Source of the DNA: an uncultured Alphaproteobacteria bacterium
GTDB lineage: Bacteria > Pseudomonadota > Alphaproteobacteria > Rhizobiales > Pleomorphomonadaceae
NCBI GenBank assembly: GCA_937900425.1
Contig: CALCDT010000163.1
Location: 1-55,876 of the forward strand
Direction of reading: 5' to 3'
Length of the DNA: 55,876 bases
Shown here: positions 25,010 to 33,659 of the stretch, one piece after another
Layout of the letters: each line of letters starts with the position of its first letter
How positions within the stretch are numbered: the first letter of the stretch is position 1
Made by a program: the position numbers and the translations under genes
The notes under the pieces: generated by a model
Told to the model about the DNA's origin: nothing
Seen by the model: the letters and a program-made list of their open reading frames with translations, nothing else
Database searches by the model: none

Positions 25010-26206
25010 TCAGGAACCGAAAGCCGACAGGCGGCGACCGAGGCCGCCGAGCGCCTCCGCCGTCACGTTGGCGAAGGCGAAGCGCAGGTGGTCGTCCTGA
25101 CCGGGACCGAACCAGCTGCCCGGCAGGGCGATGACGCCGGCCCGCCTCGCGAGATCCTCGGCGACGGCGATCGCCGGCCCGGCCGCCGGATGGCGGACGT
25201 AGGCGAAATAGGCGCCGATCGAGGAGATCTCCCAGCCCGGCGCCCCGGCGAGTTCGCCGCGGAAGGCCGCCGCCCTGCGGCCGAGTTCGTCGCGATTGGC
25301 CTCGCGGTAGCCGACGAGACCGGCGATGGTTTCGGCGAGCGCGATCTGGCCGACGCGCGGCGCGCAGATCTGCATGCTGTCGAGCACCTTGGCCGCCTCG
25401 GCGACGAAGCCGGTGCCGGCGACCAGCGCACCGAGCCGGTAGCCCGGGATCGCGTAGGCCTTGGAGAAGCTGTAGAGTTGCACGAAGTTGCGCCGCCAGC
25501 CGCCGCCCGCAAAGAGATCGTGCGGCGCACCGCCGGGGGGAAGGAAGTCGCGGTAAGTCTCGTCGACCACCAGCGTGACGCCGGCCTCGTCGGCGAGGCA
25601 CTTGAAGGCGGCGATGGACGCCGGCGGATAGATCGCCCCGGTCGGATTGTTGGGCGAGACCAGCACGATCGCCCGCGTCTTCGCCGAAAGCCGCGCGCGG
25701 GCGTCGGCGACGTCGGGCACGAAGCCGGCTTGCGCCCGGCAGGGCAGCGGCACCGCGACGATGCCGAGCATGTCCAGCGTCATCTGGTGATTGAAATACC
25801 ATGGTGCCGGCAGGATCACTTCGTCGCCGGCCCGGGCGAGCGCGATCATCGCCGCGAAGAAGGCCTCGTTGCAGCCGGCGGTGATCGCGACGTCGCCCTC
25901 CCCCGGCCCGGTTCCCGCGATGCCGTAGAGGCGGTCCATGTCGGCGACGAGCGCCCGGCGCAGGGCGGGGTCGCCGACGATCGGGCCGTAGGCGGCGGTG
26001 GCCCCGTCCCCGGCGGCGCGGGCGAGGGCCGCGAGCAGCACCGGCGGCGGCGGATCGCCCGGCACGGCCTGGGCGAGGTTGAGCGGCGGCCCCATGGCGC
26101 CGTCGTAGGCGGCGATCCAGCCCTGGGCGGCGGGGATCGGCGGAGCGCCGGTCGCCGCGACCAGCGGATTGACGAAATGGCTCAGCAGCGCGCCGGCGAG
26201 GGACAA
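25010..26206 (-). CDS. Class I/II PLP-dependent aminotransferase
   Basis: The 398-residue enzyme has the fold-type I layout. SPNNPTGAIYPP holds the Asn that contacts PLP, VDETYRDF the Asp that binds the pyridine nitrogen, and LYSFSKAYAIPGYRLG the Schiff-base Lys, followed by the Arg-containing helix. It transfers amino groups between an amino acid and a 2-oxoacid; the particular substrates cannot be told from sequence. It is not near a pathway operon. It is a different subtype from the aminotransferase at 30811-31965, with which it shares only family motifs. Confidence 0.85.
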   Translation of the reverse strand: MSLAGALLSHFVNPLVAATGAPPIPAAQGWIAAYDGAMGPPLNLAQAVPGDPPPPVLLAALARAAGDGATAAYGPIVGDPALRRALVADMDRLYGIAGTGPGEGDVAITAGCNEAFFAAMIALARAGDEVILPAPWYFNHQMTLDMLGIVAVPLPCRAQAGFVPDVADARARLSAKTRAIVLVSPNNPTGAIYPPASIAAFKCLADEAGVTLVVDETYRDFLPPGGAPHDLFAGGGWRRNFVQLYSFSKAYAIPGYRLGALVAGTGFVAEAAKVLDSMQICAPRVGQIALAETIAGLVGYREANRDELGRRAAAFRGELAGAPGWEISSIGAYFAYVRHPAAGPAIAVAEDLARRAGVIALPGSWFGPGQDDHLRFAFANVTAEALGGLGRRLSAFGS

Positions 26207-26304
26207 GGAGCGGCCTCCGGAAATTTGGCGATCGGATGCGGGATCGGGGGTCGGGGATCGGGATCGCCCATCGATAGCAGGCGGACCGGCCCGTGGCGAC
26301 GGCC

Positions 26305-26772
26305 TCAGCCGAAGCCGCGCCGCTTCAGCCGGACGATGGCGAGGTCGAGCGCGGAAAGGAAGCGTGAGCGGTCCTTCGGGCCGAAGGGCGGCGGCCCGGA
26401 GGTGACCATGCCGGCGCCGCGCAGCTCGTCCATCAGGTTGCGGGTGGCGAGGGCCATGCCGATCGAGTTCTGGTCGAACGGCTTGCCCGAAGGGGCGATC
26501 ACGCTGGCCCCGGCGGCGACGCAGCGCGCGGCCAGCGGCACGTCGGCGGTGACGACGATCGTCGCCGGCCCGGCGCGGGCGGCGATGTGGTCGTCGGCGA
26601 CGTCCGGTCCGGCCGCCACGACGACGCGCTCGACGAAGGGCTCGCGCGGCACAGCGATCGGCTGGTTGGCGACGACCACGACCCGGACGCCGTGGCGCTC
26701 GGCGACGCGGTAGATCTCCGCCTTGACGGGACAGGCGTCGGCATCGACGTAGATGGCGATCGGCTCGGACAT
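26305..26772 (-). CDS. YaiI/YqxD family protein (DUF188)
   Basis: The 155-residue protein opens with IYVDADACPVKAEIYRVA, the DUF188 signature, and also has ANQPI, GPDVADDHIAARA and VTADVPLAARC. The conserved Asp residues resemble those of PIN/NYN-type nucleases, so a metal-dependent nuclease role is possible but unproven. The ATG at 26772 is chosen over an upstream in-frame ATG at 26808 because the family begins right before the YVDADACP strand. It is probably monocistronic. Confidence 0.88.
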   Translation of the reverse strand: MSEPIAIYVDADACPVKAEIYRVAERHGVRVVVVANQPIAVPREPFVERVVVAAGPDVADDHIAARAGPATIVVTADVPLAARCVAAGASVIAPSGKPFDQNSIGMALATRNLMDELRGAGMVTSGPPPFGPKDRSRFLSALDLAIVRLKRRGFG

Positions 26773-26932
26773 GGCCTCCGGCCTAGCCGAGAAGCCGGGC
26801 GCCGGCAAGGCGTGCTGCGCCGCCGGATACCGTCGGCCGGCGGTGATCTCGGCCAGAGACGTCGGCCGCCCGAGGCGCCGTCAGGGCAAGGGCATCGCGG
26901 CCGACGCCCTCGGGGCGGCCGCGGCCGCGCCC

Positions 26933-27139
26933 TCAGACCGCGATCCTGCGACGGCCGGCCTCGCCGCAGGTCCAGCGCGTCACCCGCCATTTCGGATGGG
27001 ACTGCTGCCACTGGGCGATGGTCTGCGGCGCGATCATCATGCAGGCCATCGGCGTCGTCGTCTCCATCGAGACGACGAGGCTCTCGTCGCGGCAGTCGGC
27101 GGGGGCGGAGAGCAGACAGATCGACATCAGGAGTTCCAT
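26933..27139 (-). CDS. Small Cys-containing conserved hypothetical protein
   Basis: The 68-residue protein has four Cys (8, 16, 33, 58): MELLMSICLLSAPADC, then TTTPMACMM and WRVTRWTCG. I recognise the pattern (short hydrophobic start, CxxE-like region, WQQSHPKWRVTRW near the end) from small unnamed proteins in Hyphomicrobiales. The N-terminus is too short for a classical signal peptide, but export with disulfide bonding is conceivable. The ATG at 27139 is preceded by GAGGAG seven bases upstream, which supports this start over the long Pro/Arg-rich frame upstream. Function unknown. Confidence 0.65.
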   Translation of the reverse strand: MELLMSICLLSAPADCRDESLVVSMETTTPMACMMIAPQTIAQWQQSHPKWRVTRWTCGEAGRRRIAV

Positions 27140-27685
27140 GGACGGGCTCCTCGGCCGGGACTGTGCGGCCGGTTCGGGGGTCGAGACGCCGCGCGTGGCC
27201 GGGCTTTCGCCCTCCCCGTCGCCGAGCCCTTTCGCCGCCGCTCCGCCTGTCGGCGGGCGCCCCAAGAAAAAAGGCCGCGGCGGATCGCTCCGCCGGGCCT
27301 CCCATGGGTCGCTCGCCGGGCGAGGTGTTCGGCCGGACCGATCCGGCTCCCTCGCCCTTTTTTCAGTTTCCGGAGCACGACCTGGTGCTGAACAGGATCC
27401 GGTTTCGGACGGTGCTCCGGCACGGCGACGTTGCGCCGGTCCATGAGATCGAGGTTGAACCGCGAAGGTTAACGGCGGGTTAACGAGATCGACCATCCGA
27501 AGTCTTCCGCATGGGCGACAATACTTGGCTGCAACTCCGGCCGGCCTTCGCGCAGGCGTGCAACGGCGGCGACATTAACCGATTGACGGATTGGCGGGGC
27601 GGCCCGGCGGCGCTAAGAGACTGGAATTCGTCCAAAGGGGCGCGCGGCCCCGCCCGCCGCCCGGCGGCCAAGGAGACCTCGATCC
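27140..27685. other. Divergent intergenic region upstream of fumA
   Basis: It should contain the promoters of the small Cys protein (minus) and fumarase (plus). The only motif recognised is a TTAA-N7-TTAA pair at 27469-27483. No gene is supported. Confidence 0.4.
27469..27483 (+). promoter_or_regulatory. Candidate CtrA box (TTAA-N7-TTAA)
   Basis: TTAACGGCGGGTTAA matches the consensus TTAA-N7-TTAA of the alphaproteobacterial cell-cycle regulator CtrA exactly and is followed by C. It lies 203 bases before fumA and about 330 before the small Cys gene. A single TTAACC half-site also occurs near 27575. Confidence 0.45.
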
Positions 27686-29314
27686 ATGAACGCTCCCGTC
27701 CTCACCGAGAAGCAGGGCCTGTTCCCGCTCGGCCCCGACACCACCGAGTATCGCAGGCTCGACGGTGACTTCGTGTCGACGGCGACCTTCGAGGGCGAGG
27801 AGATCCTGAAGGTCGACCCGGAAGGCATCCGCCTGCTCACCGAGACCGCCTTCGCCGACATCAACCACCTGCTGCGGCCGGCGCACCTTCAGCAGCTCGC
27901 GAAGATCCTCACCGACCCGGAAGCGACCGACAACGACCGCTTCGTCGCCTACGACCTGATGAAGAACGCCAACATCGCCGCGGGCGGCGTTCTGCCGATG
28001 TGCCAGGACACCGGCACCGCCATCGTGATGGGCAAGAAGGGCCGGCGGGTCTTCACCAAGGGCGGCGACGAGGCGGCGATCGCCAGGGGCGTGCTCGACG
28101 CCTACGAGAAGAAGAACCTGCGCTATTCGCAGCTCGCCCCGATCACGATGTTCGAGGAGAGGAACACCCGCAACAATCTGCCGGCCCAGATCGAGATCTA
28201 CGAGGAGGGCGAGGACGGCTACAAGTTCCTGTTCATCGCCAAGGGCGGCGGCTCGGCCAACAAGACCTTCCTGTTCCAGGGCACGCCTTCGCTGCTGACC
28301 CACGACCGGCTGGTCGCCTTCATCAAGGAGAAGATCCTCACCCTCGGCACCGCCGCCTGCCCGCCCTACCACCTCGCGGTGGTCGTCGGCGGCACCTCGG
28401 CGGAGATGACGCTGAAGGCGGTCAAGCTCGCCTCGACCAAGTATCTCGACGACCTGCCGACTTCGGGCTCGGACGCCGGCCACGCCTTCCGCGACCTCGC
28501 GCTGGAGGAGGAGATCTTCAAGGCGACCCAGGCCACAGGGGTCGGCGCCCAGTTCGGCGGCAAGTATTTCTGCCACGACGTCCGCGTCGTCCGCCTGCCG
28601 CGCCACGGCGCCTCGCTGCCGATCGGCCTCGGCGTCTCCTGCTCGGCCGACCGCCAGGCCAAGGGCAAGATCACCAGGGACGGCATCTTCCTCGAGCGGC
28701 TCGAGACCAATCCGGCGAAATACATGCCCGAGGTCGACGAGAGCCACCTCGGCGGCGAGGTGGTGAAGATCGACCTGACCCGGCCGATGGACGAGATCCT
28801 CGCGACGCTGACGAAACACCCGGTCAAGACCCGACTGTCGCTCACCGGCCCGATCATCGTCGCCCGCGACCTCGCCCACGCCAAGCTGCGCGAGCGGCTC
28901 GAGCAGGGCGGCGCCCTGCCCGACTATTTCAGGAATCACCCGATCTACTACGCCGGCCCGGCCAAGACGCCCGAGGGCTACGCCTCCGGCTCCTTCGGCC
29001 CGACCACCGCCGGCCGCATGGACAGCTACGTCGACCAGTTCCAGTCCTACGGCGGCTCGAAGGTGATGCTCGCCAAGGGCAACCGCTCGAAGCAGGTGCG
29101 CGAGGCCTGCAAGGCCCACGGCGGCTTCTACCTCGGCTCGATCGGCGGACCGGCGGCGCGGCTCGCCCAGGACTGCATCCGCAAGGTCGAGGTCGTCGAG
29201 TTTGCCGAACTCGGCATGGAGGCGATCTGGCGGATCGAGGTCGAGGACTTCCCCGCCTTCATCGTCATCGACGACAAGGGCAACGATTTCTTCCAGGACC
29301 TCAATCTCGGCTGA
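27686..29314 (+). CDS. fumA: Fumarate hydratase, class I (iron-sulfur)
   Basis: The 542-residue enzyme interconverts fumarate and malate in the TCA cycle. It is the oxygen-sensitive class I type, with three Cys ligands for a [4Fe-4S] cluster: Cys106 (LPMCQDTGT), Cys225 (TAACPPYH) and Cys319 (GVSCSADR). Further signatures are AKGGGSANKTFLF and the C-terminal SIGGPAARLAQDCI and EAIWRIEVEDFPAF blocks. The length is typical. The ATG at 27686 follows AAGGAG with a suitable gap. It is probably a single-gene unit. C4-dicarboxylates imported by DctPQM, encoded earlier in the window, are its direct substrates. Confidence 0.96.
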   Translation: MNAPVLTEKQGLFPLGPDTTEYRRLDGDFVSTATFEGEEILKVDPEGIRLLTETAFADINHLLRPAHLQQLAKILTDPEATDNDRFVAYDLMKNANIAAGGVLPMCQDTGTAIVMGKKGRRVFTKGGDEAAIARGVLDAYEKKNLRYSQLAPITMFEERNTRNNLPAQIEIYEEGEDGYKFLFIAKGGGSANKTFLFQGTPSLLTHDRLVAFIKEKILTLGTAACPPYHLAVVVGGTSAEMTLKAVKLASTKYLDDLPTSGSDAGHAFRDLALEEEIFKATQATGVGAQFGGKYFCHDVRVVRLPRHGASLPIGLGVSCSADRQAKGKITRDGIFLERLETNPAKYMPEVDESHLGGEVVKIDLTRPMDEILATLTKHPVKTRLSLTGPIIVARDLAHAKLRERLEQGGALPDYFRNHPIYYAGPAKTPEGYASGSFGPTTAGRMDSYVDQFQSYGGSKVMLAKGNRSKQVREACKAHGGFYLGSIGGPAARLAQDCIRKVEVVEFAELGMEAIWRIEVEDFPAFIVIDDKGNDFFQDLNLG

Positions 29315-29575
29315 GCGCGCCGCCGCCGCCGTGCCGCCGCGCGCGGCGGACCATCGTTGCCGATCCGACACACTCGGCGAGGAACGTCGGGTCCACGTCG
29401 GCGACGCCGTCCTGGCGCCTTGATCCGTCGGCGGGCCGGCGGCATCGTCATGCGTGTTTTTCCGATGTCGGATGAAGCGTGTCGCGCGCGGTGGTGGCCC
29501 CTCCCGGCTCCTCCCGGCCGGCTCACCGGCATCGGGCGACCGGTACGCCCTCAGGAACATGAGATCCCGTCCGCC

Positions 29576-30130
29576 ATGATGCGCAAGACCCTGCTTCTCG
29601 CCGCAAGCGTCCTCCTCGCCTGCGCCGCCTTCGTTGCGCCCGCCTCGGCCGCCTCCCAGGCCCCGGCGCCGCGCTTCTCTCCCGAATCGCCGATCCCGCG
29701 CGAGTACATCGACTACAAGGGCCCCTACGGAAAGGGCACGATCATCGTCAACACCGCCGAACGCCGGCTCTATCTGGTGCTCGGCGACGGCAAGGCGATC
29801 CGCTACGGCATCGGCGTCGGCCGTCCGGGCTTCACCTGGTCGGGGACCCACACAGTGACCCGCAAGGCCGAATGGCCGGGCTGGACCCCGCCGCCGCGCA
29901 TGCGCACCCGCCAGCCGGACCTGCCCTATCACATGCCCGGCGGCCCGGATAATCCGCTCGGCGCCCGCGCCCTCTACATCGGCTCGACCATCTACCGCAT
30001 CCACGGCACCGCCGAGCCGTGGACGATCGGCCAGTCGGTCTCGTCCGGCTGCATCCGCATGGCCAACAACGACGTCGTCGACCTCTACGAGCGCGTCGGC
30101 GTCGGCACCCGGGTGGTGGTCCAGCACTGA
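29576..30130 (+). CDS. L,D-transpeptidase (YkuD family), exported
   Basis: The 184-residue protein has a signal peptide (about residues 1-25, ending ASA). The YkuD domain covers residues of about 50-183, with the catalytic His143 (RIHGTAEPW) and Cys159 in SVSSGCIRM. Such enzymes cross-link peptidoglycan 3-3 or attach lipoproteins to it in the periplasm. The start is taken at the first of two adjacent ATGs (29576, 29579). A strong terminator follows the stop, so the gene is monocistronic. Confidence 0.92.
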   Translation: MMRKTLLLAASVLLACAAFVAPASAASQAPAPRFSPESPIPREYIDYKGPYGKGTIIVNTAERRLYLVLGDGKAIRYGIGVGRPGFTWSGTHTVTRKAEWPGWTPPPRMRTRQPDLPYHMPGGPDNPLGARALYIGSTIYRIHGTAEPWTIGQSVSSGCIRMANNDVVDLYERVGVGTRVVVQH

Positions 30131-30160
30131 GCACCTCGGCGCAGCATCGACGTTCGGACG

Positions 30161-30189
30161 GGGCCGGTGCCGATGCGCCGGCCCTTTTT
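30161..30189 (+). terminator. Rho-independent terminator of the L,D-transpeptidase gene
   Basis: A 10-bp stem (GGGCCGGTGC with GCGCCGGCCC, one G-T pair) closes a CGAT loop and is followed by TTTTT, 30 bases after the stop. Confidence 0.9.
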
Positions 30190-30365
30190 CATGTCCGGTT
30201 CGACGCTCCCCTGTCGGGCCGTCGTCACGAAGCCTCTGGCGAGCCGCGAGGCGGAACGCTATCCCTGAACGCACCCGAACCCGCCGGATTCGGGACCGTG
30301 CGCTCCGGCCGGTCCGGAAAAGGGTCGAGAAAGAAGAAGCCGCGTCTTTCGCTCAGAGGTCGTCG

Positions 30366-30785
30366 ATGGTTCGCAAGAGTGCCGCCGTCCTTGTCCCGCT
30401 CACTCTCCTCGCCGCCTGCCAGGAGGCACCGAAAAAGCCGGTCGGCCTGCCGCTCAGCGTCACCTACGAATGGTCGGAGGCCGACCGCTGCGCGACCGCC
30501 TCGCCGAGGATCGACGTCAGCGGCGTGCCGACGATCACGAAGACGCTGACCTTCAAGGTCCGCAATCTCGACGTGCCGCGCGGCGACCGCGGCGGCGGCG
30601 ACGTCGAATACAAGCGCGACGGCCGCATCCCGGCCGGCGCCTTCTCCTACCGCGGCCCCTGCCCGGCCGGCGGCGAGATCCATCTCTACGAGGTCTCGGT
30701 CAGGGCCTACGACGCGTCGGGACGCCTGCTCGCCCAGGGCGAGGCGCGGCGGACCTTCCCGCCGGAGCCCGTGCGCGGGCTGTGA
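30366..30785 (+). CDS. Predicted lipoprotein with PEBP-like features
   Basis: The 139-residue protein has a lipoprotein signal (TLLAAC, lipidated Cys18). The mature part reads like a compact beta-rich domain related to phosphatidylethanolamine-binding/YbhB proteins: SVTYEWSEADRCATASP, VRNLDVPRGDRGGGDVEY, IPAGAFSYRGPCPAGGEIH and LYEVSVRAYDA. The FSYRGPCP-H-YEVSVRAYD order is the most PEBP-like part. The two Cys of the mature chain could form a disulfide. Ligand and role are unknown. It stands alone between a terminator and a convergent aminotransferase gene. Confidence 0.7.
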   Translation: MVRKSAAVLVPLTLLAACQEAPKKPVGLPLSVTYEWSEADRCATASPRIDVSGVPTITKTLTFKVRNLDVPRGDRGGGDVEYKRDGRIPAGAFSYRGPCPAGGEIHLYEVSVRAYDASGRLLAQGEARRTFPPEPVRGL

Positions 30786-30810
30786 GGGCGGCGCCGGCAG
30801 GCGACCATGC

Positions 30811-31965
30811 TCACTTCAGCCAGCCGCCGATCCGGTCCATCGCCTCGGCCATGTCGGCGGTGTTGCCGGCGAAGGAGAAGCGCATCCAGCTCTCGCCGCG
30901 TGCCGTGTCGAAGTCGAGGCCGGGCGTCGCGGCCACGCCGGCCTCCACCAGCATGCGGCGGGCGAAGTCCATGCTGTCGTTGGTGAAGCGGCGGACGTTG
31001 GCGTAGACGTAGAAGGCGCCGTCGACCGGCATCAGGTCGTCGAGGCCGATCGCCGGCAGGCGCTTCAGCAGCAGGTCGCGGTTGGCGGCGTAGCCGGCCT
31101 TGACCGCCTCGAGTTCCTCGGTGGCGTCGAAGGCGGCGATGGCCGCCTGCTGCGACAGCGAGTTGACCGAGATCGAGAGATTCTGGGCGAGGCACTCGAT
31201 CGCCCGCGTGATTTCCGCCGGCACCACCATCCAGCCGATCCGCCAGCCGGTCATGCAGTAGTATTTCGAGAAGCTGTTCACGACGACGACGTCGTCGGAA
31301 TAGGCCAGCGCCGAGCGCGTCTCGAAGCCGTAGACGAGGCCGTGGTAGATCTCGTCCATGATCAGGCGGATGCCGAGGTCGCCGCAGGCGCCGACGAGGG
31401 CTTTGAGGTCGTCGGGCGCGATCATCGTGCCGCTCGGGTTGTTCGGGCTGGCGACGATCAGCCCCTTGAGCGGCCCCGTCTTCTGCACGTCCTCCAGCAT
31501 CGCCGGCGTCACCGCCCAGCGGTCTTCCGCCCGGGTCGGGATCTCGACCACCTCGAGGCCGAGGGCCTTTAGGATATTGCGATAGGCCGGGTAGCCCGGC
31601 GTCGGCAGGCCGATGCGGTCGCCGACGTCGAAGAGGGCGAGAAAAGCGAGGTTGAAGCCGCCGGAGGAGCCGGTCGTCACCACCACGCGGTCAGGCGAGA
31701 GGCCGATGCCGTAGGCGGCGGCGTAGTGGTCGGCGATGCGGGCCCGCAGCGCCGGCATGCCGAGCGCCTCGGTGTAGGCGATGCGCCCGCGCCTCAGGGC
31801 GGCTTCCGCGGCCTCGCGCACGGCACGCGGGCTCGGCGCGCCGGGCTCGCCGACCTCCATGTGGACGATGCTGCGGCCCTCGCGCTCCAGCGCGAAGGCG
31901 GCCGACATCACGTCCATGGCGCGGAAAGGTTCGACGGCGCTGCGACGGGAAAGCTCGATGGGCAT
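30811..31965 (-). CDS. Class I/II PLP-dependent aminotransferase
   Basis: The 384-residue enzyme has the aspartate-aminotransferase-like signature: VGEPGAPSP, TTGSSGGFNLAF, ASPNNPSGT (PLP-contacting Asn), MDEIYHGLVY (Asp to the pyridine ring) and NSFSKYYCMTGWRIGW (Schiff-base Lys). Sequences of this kind are often annotated as aspartate or aromatic aminotransferases; the true substrate is not visible. It is transcribed alone, convergent with the PEBP-like lipoprotein gene and divergent from the M48 protease gene. Confidence 0.88.
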   Translation of the reverse strand: MPIELSRRSAVEPFRAMDVMSAAFALEREGRSIVHMEVGEPGAPSPRAVREAAEAALRRGRIAYTEALGMPALRARIADHYAAAYGIGLSPDRVVVTTGSSGGFNLAFLALFDVGDRIGLPTPGYPAYRNILKALGLEVVEIPTRAEDRWAVTPAMLEDVQKTGPLKGLIVASPNNPSGTMIAPDDLKALVGACGDLGIRLIMDEIYHGLVYGFETRSALAYSDDVVVVNSFSKYYCMTGWRIGWMVVPAEITRAIECLAQNLSISVNSLSQQAAIAAFDATEELEAVKAGYAANRDLLLKRLPAIGLDDLMPVDGAFYVYANVRRFTNDSMDFARRMLVEAGVAATPGLDFDTARGESWMRFSFAGNTADMAEAMDRIGGWLK

Positions 31966-32212
31966 GCGACCTCGCGTGATCGGAAGAGCGTTCGAGGATT
32001 AGAAAATTCCCGCCGCGATTCACAGTCCCAAATGCCGCGGCGGTGCTGGCGCAGACGTGATCGCCGGCCGGTTGAGACGGGGCGGCGGAAGAAGTACCAA
32101 TGGAGAAACGTGCGGCGGTGCGTCGGGTGATGCGCCTCCTCGAACCGGAATCGGGGCGTGACCCGTCGGGACGGGCGCGATCGGGGCGCGGCAGGGAGCG
32201 GACGGCGGAAGA

Positions 32213-33577
32213 ATGGCATTCGGCTTGGCAAGACGGCTCGTGGCCGGCGTCGTCGTCGCGGCGATGCTGGCGCCGACGGCGGCGATCTCGGCGCCTGCGA
32301 AGAACCGCGACCGCTCGATCCCGCTGCTGCGCGATGCGGAGGCGGAGGCGCTGATCGGCGACTACGCCCGGCCGATCCTCAAGGCCGCCGGGCTCGGTGG
32401 CGCCGAGGTCCGCATCCGCATCGTCAACGACGACCGCTTCAACGCCTTCGTCGCGGACGGGCGCAACATCTTCATCAATGCCGGCACGATCATGCAGACC
32501 GAGACGCCGAACGAGATGATCGGCGTGCTCGCCCACGAGACCGGCCATCTCGCCGCCGGCCATCTCGCCCAATTGCGCGAGGCGCTGCGCGACGCGCAGA
32601 TCATGTCGATCATCGCCATGCTCGGCGGCGCGGCCGCAGCGGCGGCGGGCGGCGGCGGCCGCGGAATGGCGGCGGCGGCGCTCGGCGGCAACCAGATCGC
32701 CGAGCGCAGCCTGCTGTCCTATCAGCGCGGCCAGGAACGCTCGGCCGACCACGCCGCGGTGACCTATCTCGACAAGACCGGCCAGTCCGGCGCCGGCATG
32801 CTCGCGGTGTTCGACCGGCTCGCCGGCCAGCAGCTGTTCGTCTCGCGCTACGGCGACCCTTACGTCCAGAGCCACCCCTTCGCCAGCGACCGCATCGCCC
32901 AGCTCGAAGAAATCGTCCGCAAGAGCAAGAACTTCTCCCGCACGGACTCCGCCGAACTGCAGGCGCGCCACGACCTCGTGCGCGCCAAGTTCATCGGCTT
33001 CATGGAGAGCCCGCAGAAGGTCGCCCGGCTCTATCCCGACAAGGACACCAGCCTGCCGGCGGCCTACGCCCGCGCCGTCGTCGCCTACCGGCTCGGGAGC
33101 CCGAAGGCCGCGGTCGCCCATGTCGACGACCTCATCCGCCGCGACCCGAAGAACCCCTGGTTTCTGGAACTGAAGGGCCAGATCCTGACCGAGACCGGTA
33201 CGCCCGGCGCCGCGATCGAGCCGCTGCGGCGGGCGGTGGCGCTGGCGCCGCGGTCGGGTTTCCTCAAGGTGATGCTCGGCCACGCCCAGGTCGCGAGCGG
33301 CGACGACCGCCAGCTCAAGGAGGCGATCGAGAACCTCAACCGCGGCCTCGCCGACGATCCCTTCGCCGGCATCGGCTACCGCCAGCTCGCCATCGCCTAC
33401 GCCCGCACCGGCAACATCCCGATGGCCGACCTCGCTACGGCGCAGGGCTATTTCGCGGTCGGCGACGTGAAGAACGCCCGGCAATATGCGGCGCGGGCCC
33501 AGGCGAGCCTGAAACGCGGCACGCCGGCCTGGCTGCGCGCCGACGACATCGCGAGCTACAAGCCGCCCCGCCTCTGA
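32213..33577 (+). CDS. Exported M48 metalloprotease with TPR repeats (BepA/YfgC-like)
   Basis: The 454-residue protein has a signal peptide (about 1-27). The zinc site is HETGH (His108, Glu109, His112) with the third ligand at Glu175 in ERSADH. A Gly/Ala-rich loop lies at about 138-158, close to the active site. Residues of about 270-450 form TPR-like helices (LRRAVALAPRSGFLKVMLGH). E. coli BepA, the closest characterised relative, acts in the periplasm on assembly of outer-membrane proteins and on LptD. GGAAGA precedes the ATG. Confidence 0.9.
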   Translation: MAFGLARRLVAGVVVAAMLAPTAAISAPAKNRDRSIPLLRDAEAEALIGDYARPILKAAGLGGAEVRIRIVNDDRFNAFVADGRNIFINAGTIMQTETPNEMIGVLAHETGHLAAGHLAQLREALRDAQIMSIIAMLGGAAAAAAGGGGRGMAAAALGGNQIAERSLLSYQRGQERSADHAAVTYLDKTGQSGAGMLAVFDRLAGQQLFVSRYGDPYVQSHPFASDRIAQLEEIVRKSKNFSRTDSAELQARHDLVRAKFIGFMESPQKVARLYPDKDTSLPAAYARAVVAYRLGSPKAAVAHVDDLIRRDPKNPWFLELKGQILTETGTPGAAIEPLRRAVALAPRSGFLKVMLGHAQVASGDDRQLKEAIENLNRGLADDPFAGIGYRQLAIAYARTGNIPMADLATAQGYFAVGDVKNARQYAARAQASLKRGTPAWLRADDIASYKPPRL

Positions 33578-33659
33578 CCGACCGTTCCTTGCCCCGCGAC
33601 CGCTCTCCCGTCCGCCACGCTCCCTGCGCGACCGGTGTCCGACCCGAAAAGGCCCCTCG

